A DNA stretch of 64,000 nucleotides. It comes from Mesorhizobium sp. WSM4306. GTDB taxonomy: Bacteria; Pseudomonadota; Alphaproteobacteria; Rhizobiales; Rhizobiaceae. A program made the position numbers and the translations under genes. Each line of letters begins with the position of its first letter. Within the stretch, counting starts at the first letter, position 1. A model generated the notes under the pieces. The model was not told where the DNA came from and ran no database searches. It was given only the letters and a program-made list of their open reading frames with translations. This document shows positions 34,828-43,723 of this stretch, in pieces. The DNA lies in the NCBI RefSeq assembly GCF_007003975.1, contig NZ_VFTC01000026.1, forward strand, positions 1 to 64,000, read 5' to 3'.

Positions 34828-35289
34828 ATGCGCCTCACAGTCGACGGCCAGTCGTTCGACATCGATGCCGATCCCGAAATGCCGCTGCTGTGGGCGCTGC
34901 GCGATCTCATCGGCAAGACCGGGCCGAAATTCGGCTGCGGTATCGCCGCCTGCGGCGCCTGCACGGTGCATGTCGACGGCCAGCCGGTGCGTTCCTGCTC
35001 ACTGCCGGTTGGCCAGGCGACAGGCGCGATCACCACCATCGAGGGCATTGGCACGCCCGGCAAGCTGCATCCGGTGCAGCAGGCCTGGCTGGAGGAGCAG
35101 GTCGCGCAATGCGGCTATTGCCAGGCCGGCCAGATCATGAGCGCGGTGGCGTTGCTCGACGAAGTTGCCGATCCGACGGACGCCGACATCGACAACGCCA
35201 TGGGCGGCAATCTCTGCCGCTGCGGCACCTATCCGAAGATCCGCGCCGCCATCAAGAAGGCGGCCGTCCTCAAGACGGCGGGGCTCTGA
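34828..35289 (+). CDS. iorA: Molybdenum hydroxylase, [2Fe-2S] subunit (IorA-like)
   Basis: A 153-residue electron-transfer subunit. The plant-type cluster Cys are in GCGIAACGACTVHVDGQPVRSC and the second cluster in QCGYCQAG and GNLCRCGTYP. Size and lack of FAD partner fit isoquinoline 1-oxidoreductase-like two-subunit enzymes. The substrate may be an N-heterocycle or aldehyde; the sequence does not say. The gene is first in a three-gene operon, two bases before the large subunit. Confidence 0.92.
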   Translation: MRLTVDGQSFDIDADPEMPLLWALRDLIGKTGPKFGCGIAACGACTVHVDGQPVRSCSLPVGQATGAITTIEGIGTPGKLHPVQQAWLEEQVAQCGYCQAGQIMSAVALLDEVADPTDADIDNAMGGNLCRCGTYPKIRAAIKKAAVLKTAGL

Positions 35290-35291
35290 TC

Positions 35292-37565
35292 ATGGCCAGT
35301 GTCGGAAAGATCGCGCGGCGCAGCTTCCTCATCGGCGCGGCTGCCATCGCCGGTGGCGTCGCCGTCGGCTATTATTATTACCGCAAGCCCTACCCGAATC
35401 CGCTGGAAAGCGATCTCGCCACCGGCGAGGCGACTTTCAATCCCTACGTGAAAATCGGCGCCGACAACACGATCACCATCGTCGCGCCGCGCGCCGAGAT
35501 GGGACAAGGTATTTCGACGACGCTTGCCGTCATGGTCGCCGAAGAGCTCGATGTCGGTCTCGACCAGGTCAAGGTCGAACACGGCCCGGCCTCCTACGCC
35601 TATTACAATGCGGCGATCCTGGAAGAGGGCGGCCCGTTCGCTTTCTTCGACGAGAGCATGACCGCGGAGGCGGTGCGCTCTGGTCTGGGCGTGGTCGGCA
35701 AATTCCTCGCTTTGCAAGGCACTGGCGGCTCGGCCTCGACGCGCGATGGTTTCAACAAGATGCGGCAGGCGGGCGCTGCCGCGCGGCAGATGCTGATCGC
35801 GGCGGCGGCGCAGAAGCTTGGCGTCGCTGCTGCCGATCTGGAAACGGCCAACGGTTCAATCCTGCACAAGGCCTCAGGCAAGTCGTTGACCTATGGCAAA
35901 GTGGCGGCAAACGCTGCCGCGATGGCGCCACCGGCCGAAGTCCGGCTCAAGGACAAAGCCGACTGGAAGCTTCTGGGCAAGCCGCAAAAGCGGATCGACA
36001 TGCTTGCCAAGGTTACCGGCGCGCCGATCTTCGGCATCGACGTCAGGTTGCCGGACATGCTCTACGGCACGGTGAAGATGAGCCCACGCTTTTGGTCGAA
36101 GCCGGTCAGCGCGGACCTTGCCAAGGCGGAAAAGATGCCCGGCGTGATCAGGATCGTGCCGCTCGAAACCAACTATGGCCATGGCTTCGGTATCATTGCC
36201 GAAAACACCTGGGCGGCATTCAAGGCGGCGGAAGCGATCGACGCCCAATGGGCCGAGCCAGAATATCCGCCGGACAGCGCAGCGATTGCCGGGGTGCTGA
36301 AGCAGGCGCTAGGCGCCGAGGACTCGGCGATGCGCGACAATGGTGACGTCGCCAAGGCCTTTGCCGGCGCGCCGCGTGAAAAAATCATCGAAGCCAATTA
36401 TGCCGTGCCCTATCTGGCGCATGCGACAATGGAGCCGATGAATGCCACGGCGCGGCTGAAGGACGGCCTGCTCGACATCTGGTGCGGCAACCAGGCGCCG
36501 ACCCTGGTGCGTCAGCTCTGCGCCAACGTGCTCGGCATCGAACAGGACAGAGTGACGGTTCACACCACCTTCATGGGCGGCGGCTTCGGACGCCGTGTCG
36601 AGATGGACTATGCGCTGTGCGCGGCGCTGATGGCGAAAGCGGCGGAGGGACGCCCTGTCAAGGTGACGTGGACGCGTGAAGAAGACATGCGTCATGACGC
36701 CTACCGGCCGGCGGCCGTCGGCAAATTCCGGGCGCGGCTCGGCGATGACGGCCTGCCGGTCGCCGTCGACATGACGATCGCCTCGCCATCGGTGATCGCC
36801 GGCACCTTGCGCCGGCTGTTCCCTTCGATATCGCCAATCGGACCCGACAAGACCATCGTCGACGGCGCCTACGACCAGCCCTACACCATCCCGAATTACC
36901 GGGTGAGCGCCATTGCCGCCCCGGTCACCATCCCGGTCGGCTCATGGCGCTCGGTCGGCAGTTCGATCAACGGCTTCTTCCACGAAGGATTTCTGGACGA
37001 AATCGCGGTGGCCGGAAAAACCGACCCGATCGCGTTGCGCAAGACATTGATGGCCGCCTATCCGGCGGCGGTTGCGGTGGTGGAGAAGGTCGCCGCGATG
37101 GCGAAGTGGGATGAGGCGCTGCCGCCCGGCAAGGCCAGGGGCATGGCCTTCTCGCTGTCCTTCGGCAGTTGGGTCGGCGAGATCGTCCAGGTCGCCGACA
37201 CGCCCGCCGGCATCCGCATCGAGAAGGTGTGGATCGCCGCCGATGTCGGTACCGCGCTCGACCCAGGCATCATCGAGGCGCAGCTGATCTCGGCCGCCAT
37301 TTACGGGCTGTCGGCGGCCATGGGTCAGGAAATCACCTTCGCCGACGGCATGGTCGAACAGTCGAATTTTCACGACTTCGATGCCATGCGCATTTTTCAG
37401 TGCCCGGCCTTCGAAGTCGCGATATTGGAGAATTTCCACAAGATGGGCGGTGTCGGCGAGATCGGCACCCCGCCGGCGGCGCCGGCGCTGGCCAACGCCA
37501 TTTTCGCGCTCACCGGGAAACGCATACGGACGCTGCCGCTGTCGAAAGCGGTGGCCTTCGCATGA
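35292..37565 (+). CDS. iorB: Molybdenum hydroxylase large subunit, Tat-exported (IorB-like)
   Basis: A 757-residue molybdopterin subunit. It begins with a twin-arginine signal, KIARRSFLIGAAAIAGG, so the holoenzyme is folded and exported to the periplasm. Mo-pterin contacts are in FMGGGFGRRVEMDYALCAALMA and the active-site Glu in GGVGEIGTPPAAPALANAI. The split between 2Fe-2S and Mo subunits with no FAD gene fits the periplasmic IorAB class, which passes electrons to a cytochrome; a diheme cytochrome gene follows directly with overlapping ATGA. I use the ATG two bases past the iorA stop. Confidence 0.92.
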   Translation: MASVGKIARRSFLIGAAAIAGGVAVGYYYYRKPYPNPLESDLATGEATFNPYVKIGADNTITIVAPRAEMGQGISTTLAVMVAEELDVGLDQVKVEHGPASYAYYNAAILEEGGPFAFFDESMTAEAVRSGLGVVGKFLALQGTGGSASTRDGFNKMRQAGAAARQMLIAAAAQKLGVAAADLETANGSILHKASGKSLTYGKVAANAAAMAPPAEVRLKDKADWKLLGKPQKRIDMLAKVTGAPIFGIDVRLPDMLYGTVKMSPRFWSKPVSADLAKAEKMPGVIRIVPLETNYGHGFGIIAENTWAAFKAAEAIDAQWAEPEYPPDSAAIAGVLKQALGAEDSAMRDNGDVAKAFAGAPREKIIEANYAVPYLAHATMEPMNATARLKDGLLDIWCGNQAPTLVRQLCANVLGIEQDRVTVHTTFMGGGFGRRVEMDYALCAALMAKAAEGRPVKVTWTREEDMRHDAYRPAAVGKFRARLGDDGLPVAVDMTIASPSVIAGTLRRLFPSISPIGPDKTIVDGAYDQPYTIPNYRVSAIAAPVTIPVGSWRSVGSSINGFFHEGFLDEIAVAGKTDPIALRKTLMAAYPAAVAVVEKVAAMAKWDEALPPGKARGMAFSLSFGSWVGEIVQVADTPAGIRIEKVWIAADVGTALDPGIIEAQLISAAIYGLSAAMGQEITFADGMVEQSNFHDFDAMRIFQCPAFEVAILENFHKMGGVGEIGTPPAAPALANAIFALTGKRIRTLPLSKAVAFA

Positions 37566-38170
37566 AAAAGCTCCTCATCATCCTGACGTCTGTTGCCACC
37601 TTGTTTTCAGTGGCGCCCTTCGCAGCCGCACAAGAGAGCCAGACACCGGCGCCGGTGGCGGTCGACCTCGCCAAAGGCTTGCCTGAATGGGACAAGATCT
37701 ACGCCGTGTTCTCGCATCCGCGCTGCGCCGACTGTCATGTCGCCGACGACCGGCCGCGCTGGTCCGGCGCTCATTACGGCGGCACGCGTGTTCATGCCTT
37801 CAACGTCCAGCGTGGCGCCGACGGCTCCGGCTTCGGTAATCCTGGCCTGCGCTGCACCACATGTCATTTCGCCAGCAATTCCAGTGCATTGCACGGACCG
37901 CCCGGTGCCGAGAGCTGGCATCTAGCGCCCGCCGAGATGGTCTGGTTTGGCAAGTCGTCGGCGGAAATCTGTGTCCAGATCAAGGATCGCAACCGCAATG
38001 GCGACCGCAGCCTGGACGATGTTGCGCTGCATGTGCGCGACGACAAACTGGTCGCCTGGGGCTGGGCGCCAGGTGCCGGTCGTGAGCCGGCGCCCGGCTC
38101 GGCCGAAGCGACCTATCAAGCAATCGAGAACTGGATGGCGGCAGGCGCGCCGTGTCCCGTGACGCAATGA
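37562..38170 (+). CDS. Periplasmic diheme c-type cytochrome of the iorAB operon
   Basis: A 202-residue protein with a signal peptide (MKKLLIILTSVATLF, cleavage near AAAQ). Two haem motifs are present: CADCH at about residue 56 and CTTCH at about 100. A possible axial Met lies in EMVWFG. The gene overlaps the iorB stop by four bases (ATGA), so it is coupled to the hydroxylase and is its likely electron acceptor in the periplasm. It does not resemble standard cytochrome c4 or c550 closely. Confidence 0.9.
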   Translation: MKKLLIILTSVATLFSVAPFAAAQESQTPAPVAVDLAKGLPEWDKIYAVFSHPRCADCHVADDRPRWSGAHYGGTRVHAFNVQRGADGSGFGNPGLRCTTCHFASNSSALHGPPGAESWHLAPAEMVWFGKSSAEICVQIKDRNRNGDRSLDDVALHVRDDKLVAWGWAPGAGREPAPGSAEATYQAIENWMAAGAPCPVTQ

Positions 38171-38360
38171 TCGCGCAACTTTTGTGACTATATTGCGCTG
38201 CAACTTTGATGTAGAAGCGCGGGTCGCCGTTCACGGCAAATTGAACACGGCCCAGCGCGCACCCATATCGGCGACGCGCCCGAGTTGAAAGACGCGGAAG
38301 CTCCTACAAGACGGCCCTCTGTTAGAAAACGATTTGGCCGAACCCCGCAGTGGAAGAATA

Positions 38361-39566
38361 ATGATGCCGAAAATCAGGTTTCACAAACTTGCCGCTATAG
38401 TCGTGCTCATCGGTTTCGCCGCCTGGATGGGAACAGGTGCGTTCTCGTCCGTCGGCAGCGCCGCTGTCGAAGGCGCGGCCAAGACAGGCGATCAGGCGAA
38501 GCCAGGCGATCAGGCGACGCCGGGCGATCAGGCCAAGGCGCCGGATGCAGCCAAGGCCAAGGCCGCAGAGGCCGAGCCGAAGGCGCCGCTGCGCACCGTC
38601 GCGGTGGTGACGCCGCCGCGCAAGACCTATGCCCGCGCCATCCGCATTTCCGGTCTGACCGAGGCCGACAAGCGCGCCGTGCTCGCCACGCGCGTCGCCG
38701 GTGTCATCGAAAAGCTGCCGGTCAAACAGGGCGATCACGTCAAGACCGGTGATCTGGTGCTCATGCTGGCGGCGGAAGAAAAGATCTCGATGGTCGACAA
38801 CGCCAGGCAGCTTGTGGTGCAGCGCCAGGCCGAACTCGACGCATCGCTGCGGCTAATGAAATCCGGCAACCTGCCCAAGCTGCAGCTCGATACGGCGCGT
38901 TCGAACCTGACTGCGGCGCAGTCCCAGCTGGAGACGGCGCAGGCGGAGCTCGACCGCAATCTGGTCAAGGCGCCCTTCGACGGCGTCATCGACCGGGTGC
39001 CGGTGGAACTTGGCAGTTCCGTCATGCAGGGCGGCGAGGTGGCGACCATCCTCAAGCTCGATCCGGTGATCGCGCGCGGCGAAATCAGCGAGCGCGACCT
39101 TGGCTACCTCAAGCTCGGCGACAAGGCCGCTGTCCGGCTGGTTAGCGGCCAGACCGTCGAAGGCACCGTGCGCTACATCAGCCGCGACGCCTCGTCGGCA
39201 ACCCGCACCTTCCGCGTCGAAATCGCCGTCCCCAATGCCGACGGGTCGGTGCCGGCCGGCATGACGGCCGAGATTGCGCTCAGCGCGCAGCCGGCCGATG
39301 CCGTCATGTTGCCGCGCTCGGTGGTGACGCTGGGCGACAAGGGCGATCTCGGCATCCGCGCCGTCGACAAGGACAACAAGGTGGTGTTCTTCCCGATCGA
39401 TCTCGTCGACGACTCGCCGAAAGGCTTGGTGCTTGGCGGCATTCCGGCCGATGCCCGCGTCATCGTCGCCGGCCAGGAGCTGGTCAAGGAAGGCGATGTG
39501 GTCAAGCCCGTGGAGGCCGACCAGGCGACCATCCAGAAACTGTTGGGCGAGGCGACAACGCAGTAG
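38361..39566 (+). CDS. RND efflux periplasmic adaptor (membrane fusion protein)
   Basis: A 401-residue adaptor. The N-terminal membrane anchor is followed by a low-complexity stretch with three tandem GDQA(K/T)P units (15-base DNA repeats). Then come the lipoyl-like domain (ATRVAGVIEKLPVKQGDHVKTGDLV), a coiled-coil hairpin and barrel (LVKAPFDGVIDRVPVELGSSV). It couples the downstream inner-membrane pump to an outer-membrane channel not encoded here. The start is at one of two adjacent ATGs. The operon is distinct from iorAB, separated by 190 bases without a gene. Confidence 0.93.
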   Translation: MMPKIRFHKLAAIVVLIGFAAWMGTGAFSSVGSAAVEGAAKTGDQAKPGDQATPGDQAKAPDAAKAKAAEAEPKAPLRTVAVVTPPRKTYARAIRISGLTEADKRAVLATRVAGVIEKLPVKQGDHVKTGDLVLMLAAEEKISMVDNARQLVVQRQAELDASLRLMKSGNLPKLQLDTARSNLTAAQSQLETAQAELDRNLVKAPFDGVIDRVPVELGSSVMQGGEVATILKLDPVIARGEISERDLGYLKLGDKAAVRLVSGQTVEGTVRYISRDASSATRTFRVEIAVPNADGSVPAGMTAEIALSAQPADAVMLPRSVVTLGDKGDLGIRAVDKDNKVVFFPIDLVDDSPKGLVLGGIPADARVIVAGQELVKEGDVVKPVEADQATIQKLLGEATTQ

Positions 39567-39639
39567 CGCCGGGATGGCCCCCGGGCGGGGACAAGCGGCT
39601 GCAATGCGGTTCCTGAAATCTTGAGAACAGGCGTTAGCC

Positions 39640-42600
39640 ATGGATATCGTCAAACTCGCGATCAACAATGCCCGGTTGACCATTTCGGTCCTGGTGTTCC
39701 TGCTGCTGGCGGGCTGGGTCGCCTATTCGTCGACACCGAAGGAAGCGGAACCCGACGTTCCTACCCCTTATGTTTACATAAATGTTGCCTATCAAGGCAT
39801 TGCGCCCGAGGACGCTGAAAGACTTCTGCTTAGGCCCCTGGAGGCAAAGCTTAAGAGTCTCAAAGGGTTAAAGGAGATGAAATCATCCGCCTATCAGGGC
39901 GGCGCCTTTGTCTTTCTTGAGTTTCTGCCGTCTATAAAAGTCGACACCGCGGTGACTGATACACGCTCGAAAGTTCAGGACGCGAAGGCCGACCTGCCCC
40001 AGGCGGCAGAAGAACCGGTTGTTACCGAGGTCAACATTTCCGAGTTTCCCGTCCTAGTCGTGACGCTGTCCGGCGATTTGCCCGAGCGTGTGCTGACGGC
40101 GGCGGCGCGCGAACTGCGCGACCGCATCGAGGAAGTGCCAGGCGTTCTTGAGGGCACTATACAAGGCGCGCGCGACGACCTCGTCGAAGTCGTCATCGAC
40201 CCGATGAAGCTGTCGTCCTACGGGCTGCAGCTCGATCAGGTGATGCAAGGGGTCGGGGCTTCGAACAGCCTGGTCGCTGCCGGCAACCTCGAGGGTTCCG
40301 AAGGCAAATACGCGGTCAAGGTGCCGTCGCTGATCGAGACGCCGGAAGACGTCGCCAACCTGCCGGTCGTCGCTACGCCCAACGCCGTAGTGCAGGCCAA
40401 GGATATCGCCACCGTCCGTTCGACATTCAAGGACGCCGAGACGATCACCCGCCTCAACGGCAAGCCGGCCATCGCCATCGAAGTCAAGAAGCGCATCGGC
40501 GCCAATCTGATCGATACGCTGGCCAAGGTGCGGGAAGTGTCCGACGCCTACGTCAAGACCATGCCGGAAGGCATGAACATCACCTACACGCAGGACAAGT
40601 CGGTCTTCGTCAACCAGCTGCTGGGCGACCTGCAGAACCACGTGATGATTGCGGTCATCCTGGTGTTCATCGTCATCCTCTATGCGTTGTCCGGCCGCGC
40701 CTCGCTGCTGATCGGGCTTGCCATTCCGTCATCCTTCCTGATCGGCATCCTGCTGCTGGCGATGATGGGCTACACGATCAACATGATCGTGCTGTTCAGC
40801 CTCATCCTGGCGGTCGGCATGCTGGTCGACGACGCCATCATCGTCACCGAATTCGCCGAACGGCGCATGGGTGAAGGCATGCCGAAGGCGGAAGCCTTCG
40901 CGCTCGCCGCCAAGCGCATGGCCGGTCCGGTCATCGCCGCGACGATGACGCGCATCGCGGCGTTTTCACCGCTGCTGTTCTGGCCCGGCATCATCGGCGA
41001 CTTCATGAAATACATGCCGATCACGCTGATCGTGACGCTGTCGGCCTCGATGCTCTACGCGCTGGTGTTCGCGCCGACGCTTGGCGCGATCTTCGCCAAG
41101 GCTCCGGAGCATCATGAGGGCGACAATCGCGACGGCTGGTACATGGCGCTGGTCAAGCAAGCGGTGCGCTTCCCCATCACCGTGCTGGTGCTCACCGCCG
41201 TGCTTTTGACCGGCGTCGGCTTCGCCTATTGGAAATATGGCGCCGGCGTCGAGTTCTTCCCCAGCGTCGAACCCGATTACGGCCTGCTCTATGTGCATGC
41301 CCGCGGCAATCTCTCGCTAGCCGAAATGGATACGGCAACCAAGATTGCCGAAAACCGCCTGCTCGGCTGGCCCGGCGTCAAATCGGTCTACACCCGCGTC
41401 GGCAAGACGCAGGGCGGCGGCCAGGACGTGCCCGAAGATGTCGTCGGCGTCATCCAGTATGAATTCATCGACTGGCGCGAGCGCAAGTCGGCGAACCAGA
41501 TCCTGGACGAGTTGCGCGCCGTCATGGCCGGCATTCCCGGCGTCGATGTCGAGGTGCGCGTGCCGGAGGCTGGCCCGCCGACAGGCAAGGCGATCCAGCT
41601 CCGGCTTTCGGCCATCGATCCCAAGGGCCTCGACGACCAGGCCCGCGCCGTCGCGGCGCGCATCGCCAAGGTGCCCGGCGTCATCGACATCTCCGACGGC
41701 CTGCCGCCGCCCGGCGTCGACTGGGCGCTCGAGGTCGACCGCGCGAAGGCGGCGCAATACGGCATCAGCCCGACCGCGGTCGGAACGGTGGTGCAATTGG
41801 TGACCAACGGCTTGAAGCTTTCGGAATACCGGCCCGCAGGCGCCGACGACGCCGTCGACATCAGGCTTCGCCTGCCCGAAGACCGGCGCACGCTGTCGAC
41901 GCTGGACGAGCTCAGGGTGCAGACCGCGCAAGGATCGGTGCCGATCTCGAACTTCGTCGTGCGCAAGCCCGAGCCGACGGTCGGCATCCTCAACCGCATC
42001 GACGGCGCGCGCACCGTGGTGGTGCAGGCCAACGTCGCCGCCGGCACGCAGGTTGCGGCGGTGCAGGCGGAGGTGGCCAAGGCGGTCACCGACATGAAGC
42101 TCGACAGCGGCATACGCTGGAAGCTCGCCGGCTCGAACGAGGACAGCGCGGAAGCCAGCGCCTTCCTCGGCAAGGCCTTCGGTGCGGCGATCTTCCTGAT
42201 CTTCCTGGTGCTGTTGATGCAGTTCAACAAGTTCACCAGCGTGCTTCTGGTGCTGTCCTGCGTGGTTATGGCGACGATCGGCGTGTTCCTCGGCCTGCTT
42301 TTGACGGGCGAGGCGTTCGGCATCGTCATGTCGGGCATTGGCGTCATCGCACTCGCCGGCGTGGTGGTGAACAACAACATTGTTTTGATCGACACCTATG
42401 ACCGGCTGCGTGAAGAGGGCTGGGACAAGATGGAGGCGGTGCTGCAGACCTGCCGCGAACGCGCCCGGCCAGTCGTGCTGACGGCTGTGTCGGCGATCCT
42501 CGGCGTGCTGCCGATCGCCTTCGGCCTCGGGCTCGAAATCTTCCATCACGAGACGACGATCAACGCGCCGTCGACGCAATGGTGGATTTCGCTGTCCTCG

Positions 42601-42810
42601 GCGATCGTGTTCGGCCTGTCCTTCGCCACTCTTCTGACGCTTGTAGTGACGCCGTCCATGCTGATGATCTTCACGCGCAGCAAGAACAGCCGCTTCTATG
42701 CGTTTTTCCGTAGGATATCGGGCCGCGACAAGAAGCCCGGCGCGCCCGAGGGGCCGAGACCGGGCCCGCTCGACGAACCGGCAATCGCCTACCCGAAAGC
42801 CGCCGAATAG
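39640..42810 (+). CDS. RND-family efflux pump, inner-membrane subunit
   Basis: A 1056-residue proton-driven transporter, normal length. The N-terminal TM1 (LTISVLVFLLLAGWVAYSS) precedes a large periplasmic loop. The conserved TM4 motif VGMLVDDAIIVTEFAERR supplies the two Asp of the proton relay. GVVVNNNIVLIDTYDRLREE is the TM10-like part. It groups with the HAE1-type or multidrug pumps by motif. A patch at about 39765-40070 has lower GC and AT-ending codons (AGT, TTA, ATA) unlike the rest. A terminator with a T-run follows. Confidence 0.94.
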   Translation: MDIVKLAINNARLTISVLVFLLLAGWVAYSSTPKEAEPDVPTPYVYINVAYQGIAPEDAERLLLRPLEAKLKSLKGLKEMKSSAYQGGAFVFLEFLPSIKVDTAVTDTRSKVQDAKADLPQAAEEPVVTEVNISEFPVLVVTLSGDLPERVLTAAARELRDRIEEVPGVLEGTIQGARDDLVEVVIDPMKLSSYGLQLDQVMQGVGASNSLVAAGNLEGSEGKYAVKVPSLIETPEDVANLPVVATPNAVVQAKDIATVRSTFKDAETITRLNGKPAIAIEVKKRIGANLIDTLAKVREVSDAYVKTMPEGMNITYTQDKSVFVNQLLGDLQNHVMIAVILVFIVILYALSGRASLLIGLAIPSSFLIGILLLAMMGYTINMIVLFSLILAVGMLVDDAIIVTEFAERRMGEGMPKAEAFALAAKRMAGPVIAATMTRIAAFSPLLFWPGIIGDFMKYMPITLIVTLSASMLYALVFAPTLGAIFAKAPEHHEGDNRDGWYMALVKQAVRFPITVLVLTAVLLTGVGFAYWKYGAGVEFFPSVEPDYGLLYVHARGNLSLAEMDTATKIAENRLLGWPGVKSVYTRVGKTQGGGQDVPEDVVGVIQYEFIDWRERKSANQILDELRAVMAGIPGVDVEVRVPEAGPPTGKAIQLRLSAIDPKGLDDQARAVAARIAKVPGVIDISDGLPPPGVDWALEVDRAKAAQYGISPTAVGTVVQLVTNGLKLSEYRPAGADDAVDIRLRLPEDRRTLSTLDELRVQTAQGSVPISNFVVRKPEPTVGILNRIDGARTVVVQANVAAGTQVAAVQAEVAKAVTDMKLDSGIRWKLAGSNEDSAEASAFLGKAFGAAIFLIFLVLLMQFNKFTSVLLVLSCVVMATIGVFLGLLLTGEAFGIVMSGIGVIALAGVVVNNNIVLIDTYDRLREEGWDKMEAVLQTCRERARPVVLTAVSAILGVLPIAFGLGLEIFHHETTINAPSTQWWISLSSAIVFGLSFATLLTLVVTPSMLMIFTRSKNSRFYAFFRRISGRDKKPGAPEGPRPGPLDEPAIAYPKAAE

Positions 42811-42835
42811 CTGCATTCGGCCAGTCAGGCAGAAA

Positions 42836-42864
42836 GGCCGTCCGGAACAACCGGGCGGCCTTTT
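42836..42864 (+). terminator. Intrinsic terminator after the RND operon
   Basis: GGCCGTCCGG, an AACAA loop and CCGGGCGGCC form a 10-base stem with one G-U pair, followed by TTTT. Confidence 0.88.
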
Positions 42865-42907
42865 GCATTGTCCCGTCATATCCGCATTTCGCGGCGAGGG
42901 ATTCCTA

Positions 42908-43066
42908 ATGACCGTTAGCACCATCCTCATCATTGTTTTGATCCTGATCCTGATCGGCGCCGTGCCGGCCTGGCCACATTCGCGCTCCTGGGGCTACGGC
43001 CCGTCAGGCATAGCCGGCGTCGTGCTGGTGGTGCTGTTGATCTTGCTGCTGTTGGGCAGGATTTGA
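42908..43066 (+). CDS. DUF3309 small membrane protein
   Basis: A 52-residue protein with two hydrophobic segments: TVSTILIIVLILILIGAVP and GIAGVVLVVLLILLLLG. The central PAWPHSRSWGYGPSG is the family hallmark. Function is unknown; the family is widespread in Proteobacteria. The start is the ATG after a purine-rich GAGGGA; the longer frame upstream is not DUF3309-like. It is independent of the RND operon, since a terminator lies between. Confidence 0.85.
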   Translation: MTVSTILIIVLILILIGAVPAWPHSRSWGYGPSGIAGVVLVVLLILLLLGRI

Positions 43067-43233
43067 GCGGGGTTCAGCGATCCCTGCGACTAGCGTTCCT
43101 CACCCATGAATGCAGGTCTATCTCATAGGGGGTCGGCGCTGCCGTATGCGATTGCCCTGCAATGGAGCGTAGATGACGACCCGCTCCCTTGCGTATACGC
43201 TGCCCGCAGAACAATCATCGAGGGACCATCGAG

Positions 43234-43656
43234 GTGAACGCAGACATCGCCAGCCCGCCCAGGCCTCTCGCGGAGATCGCCAGCTATCACGCCCATATCT
43301 ACTATGACGGGCAGGCCGAGCGGCAGCATGCCGAATGGCTGCGCCTGCGCATCGGCGAACGTTTCCGCGTGCGGCTGGGCAATTGGCGCGACGAGCCGGT
43401 CGGCCCGCACGAGCAGGCCATGTATCAGGTCTCTTTCGCCACCGAGATTTTCGCCACGCTGGTTCCGTGGCTGATGCTGAACCATGGGGGCTTAAGCATC
43501 CTCATCCACCCCAACACCACAAACCCCAAACGCGACCATCTGGTCGACCCGATCTGGATAGGCAGCCCGCTTGGGGTGCATGGCGAGGTTCTCGGCGAGG
43601 AGGATGAGGCGGAAGAGGCGCTGGAGGTGAATACCGAGCCGACGCTGGGGGCTTAG
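43234..43656 (+). CDS. DOPA 4,5-dioxygenase family protein
   Basis: A 140-residue protein of the DOPA dioxygenase family. It starts LAEIASYHAHIYYD, with the first conserved His, and ends with LSILIHPNTTNPKRDH, which contains another conserved His-Pro-x-Thr motif. In fungi and plants such enzymes cleave catechol-type rings; the bacterial substrate is unknown. A GTG start at 43234 was taken; an ATG at 43189 would add 15 residues. The C terminus is acidic. It is convergent with the channel gene. Confidence 0.85.
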   Translation: MNADIASPPRPLAEIASYHAHIYYDGQAERQHAEWLRLRIGERFRVRLGNWRDEPVGPHEQAMYQVSFATEIFATLVPWLMLNHGGLSILIHPNTTNPKRDHLVDPIWIGSPLGVHGEVLGEEDEAEEALEVNTEPTLGA

Positions 43657-43723
43657 GGGTGGATGCTGACTGTCATTCACGCCGTGCCCATATTGGCCGC
43701 ACTCGCTCCGGGATGCAGTACGG

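Noticed and set aside
34890..35291. Long N-terminal extension of the IorB-like protein
   Set aside because: The in-frame extension overlaps the [2Fe-2S] gene and is unlike any protein. The ATG at 35292 gives a proper Tat signal.
41317..42933. 538-codon open frame antisense to the RND pump
   Set aside because: His/Arg/Asp-rich shadow of a well-supported gene.
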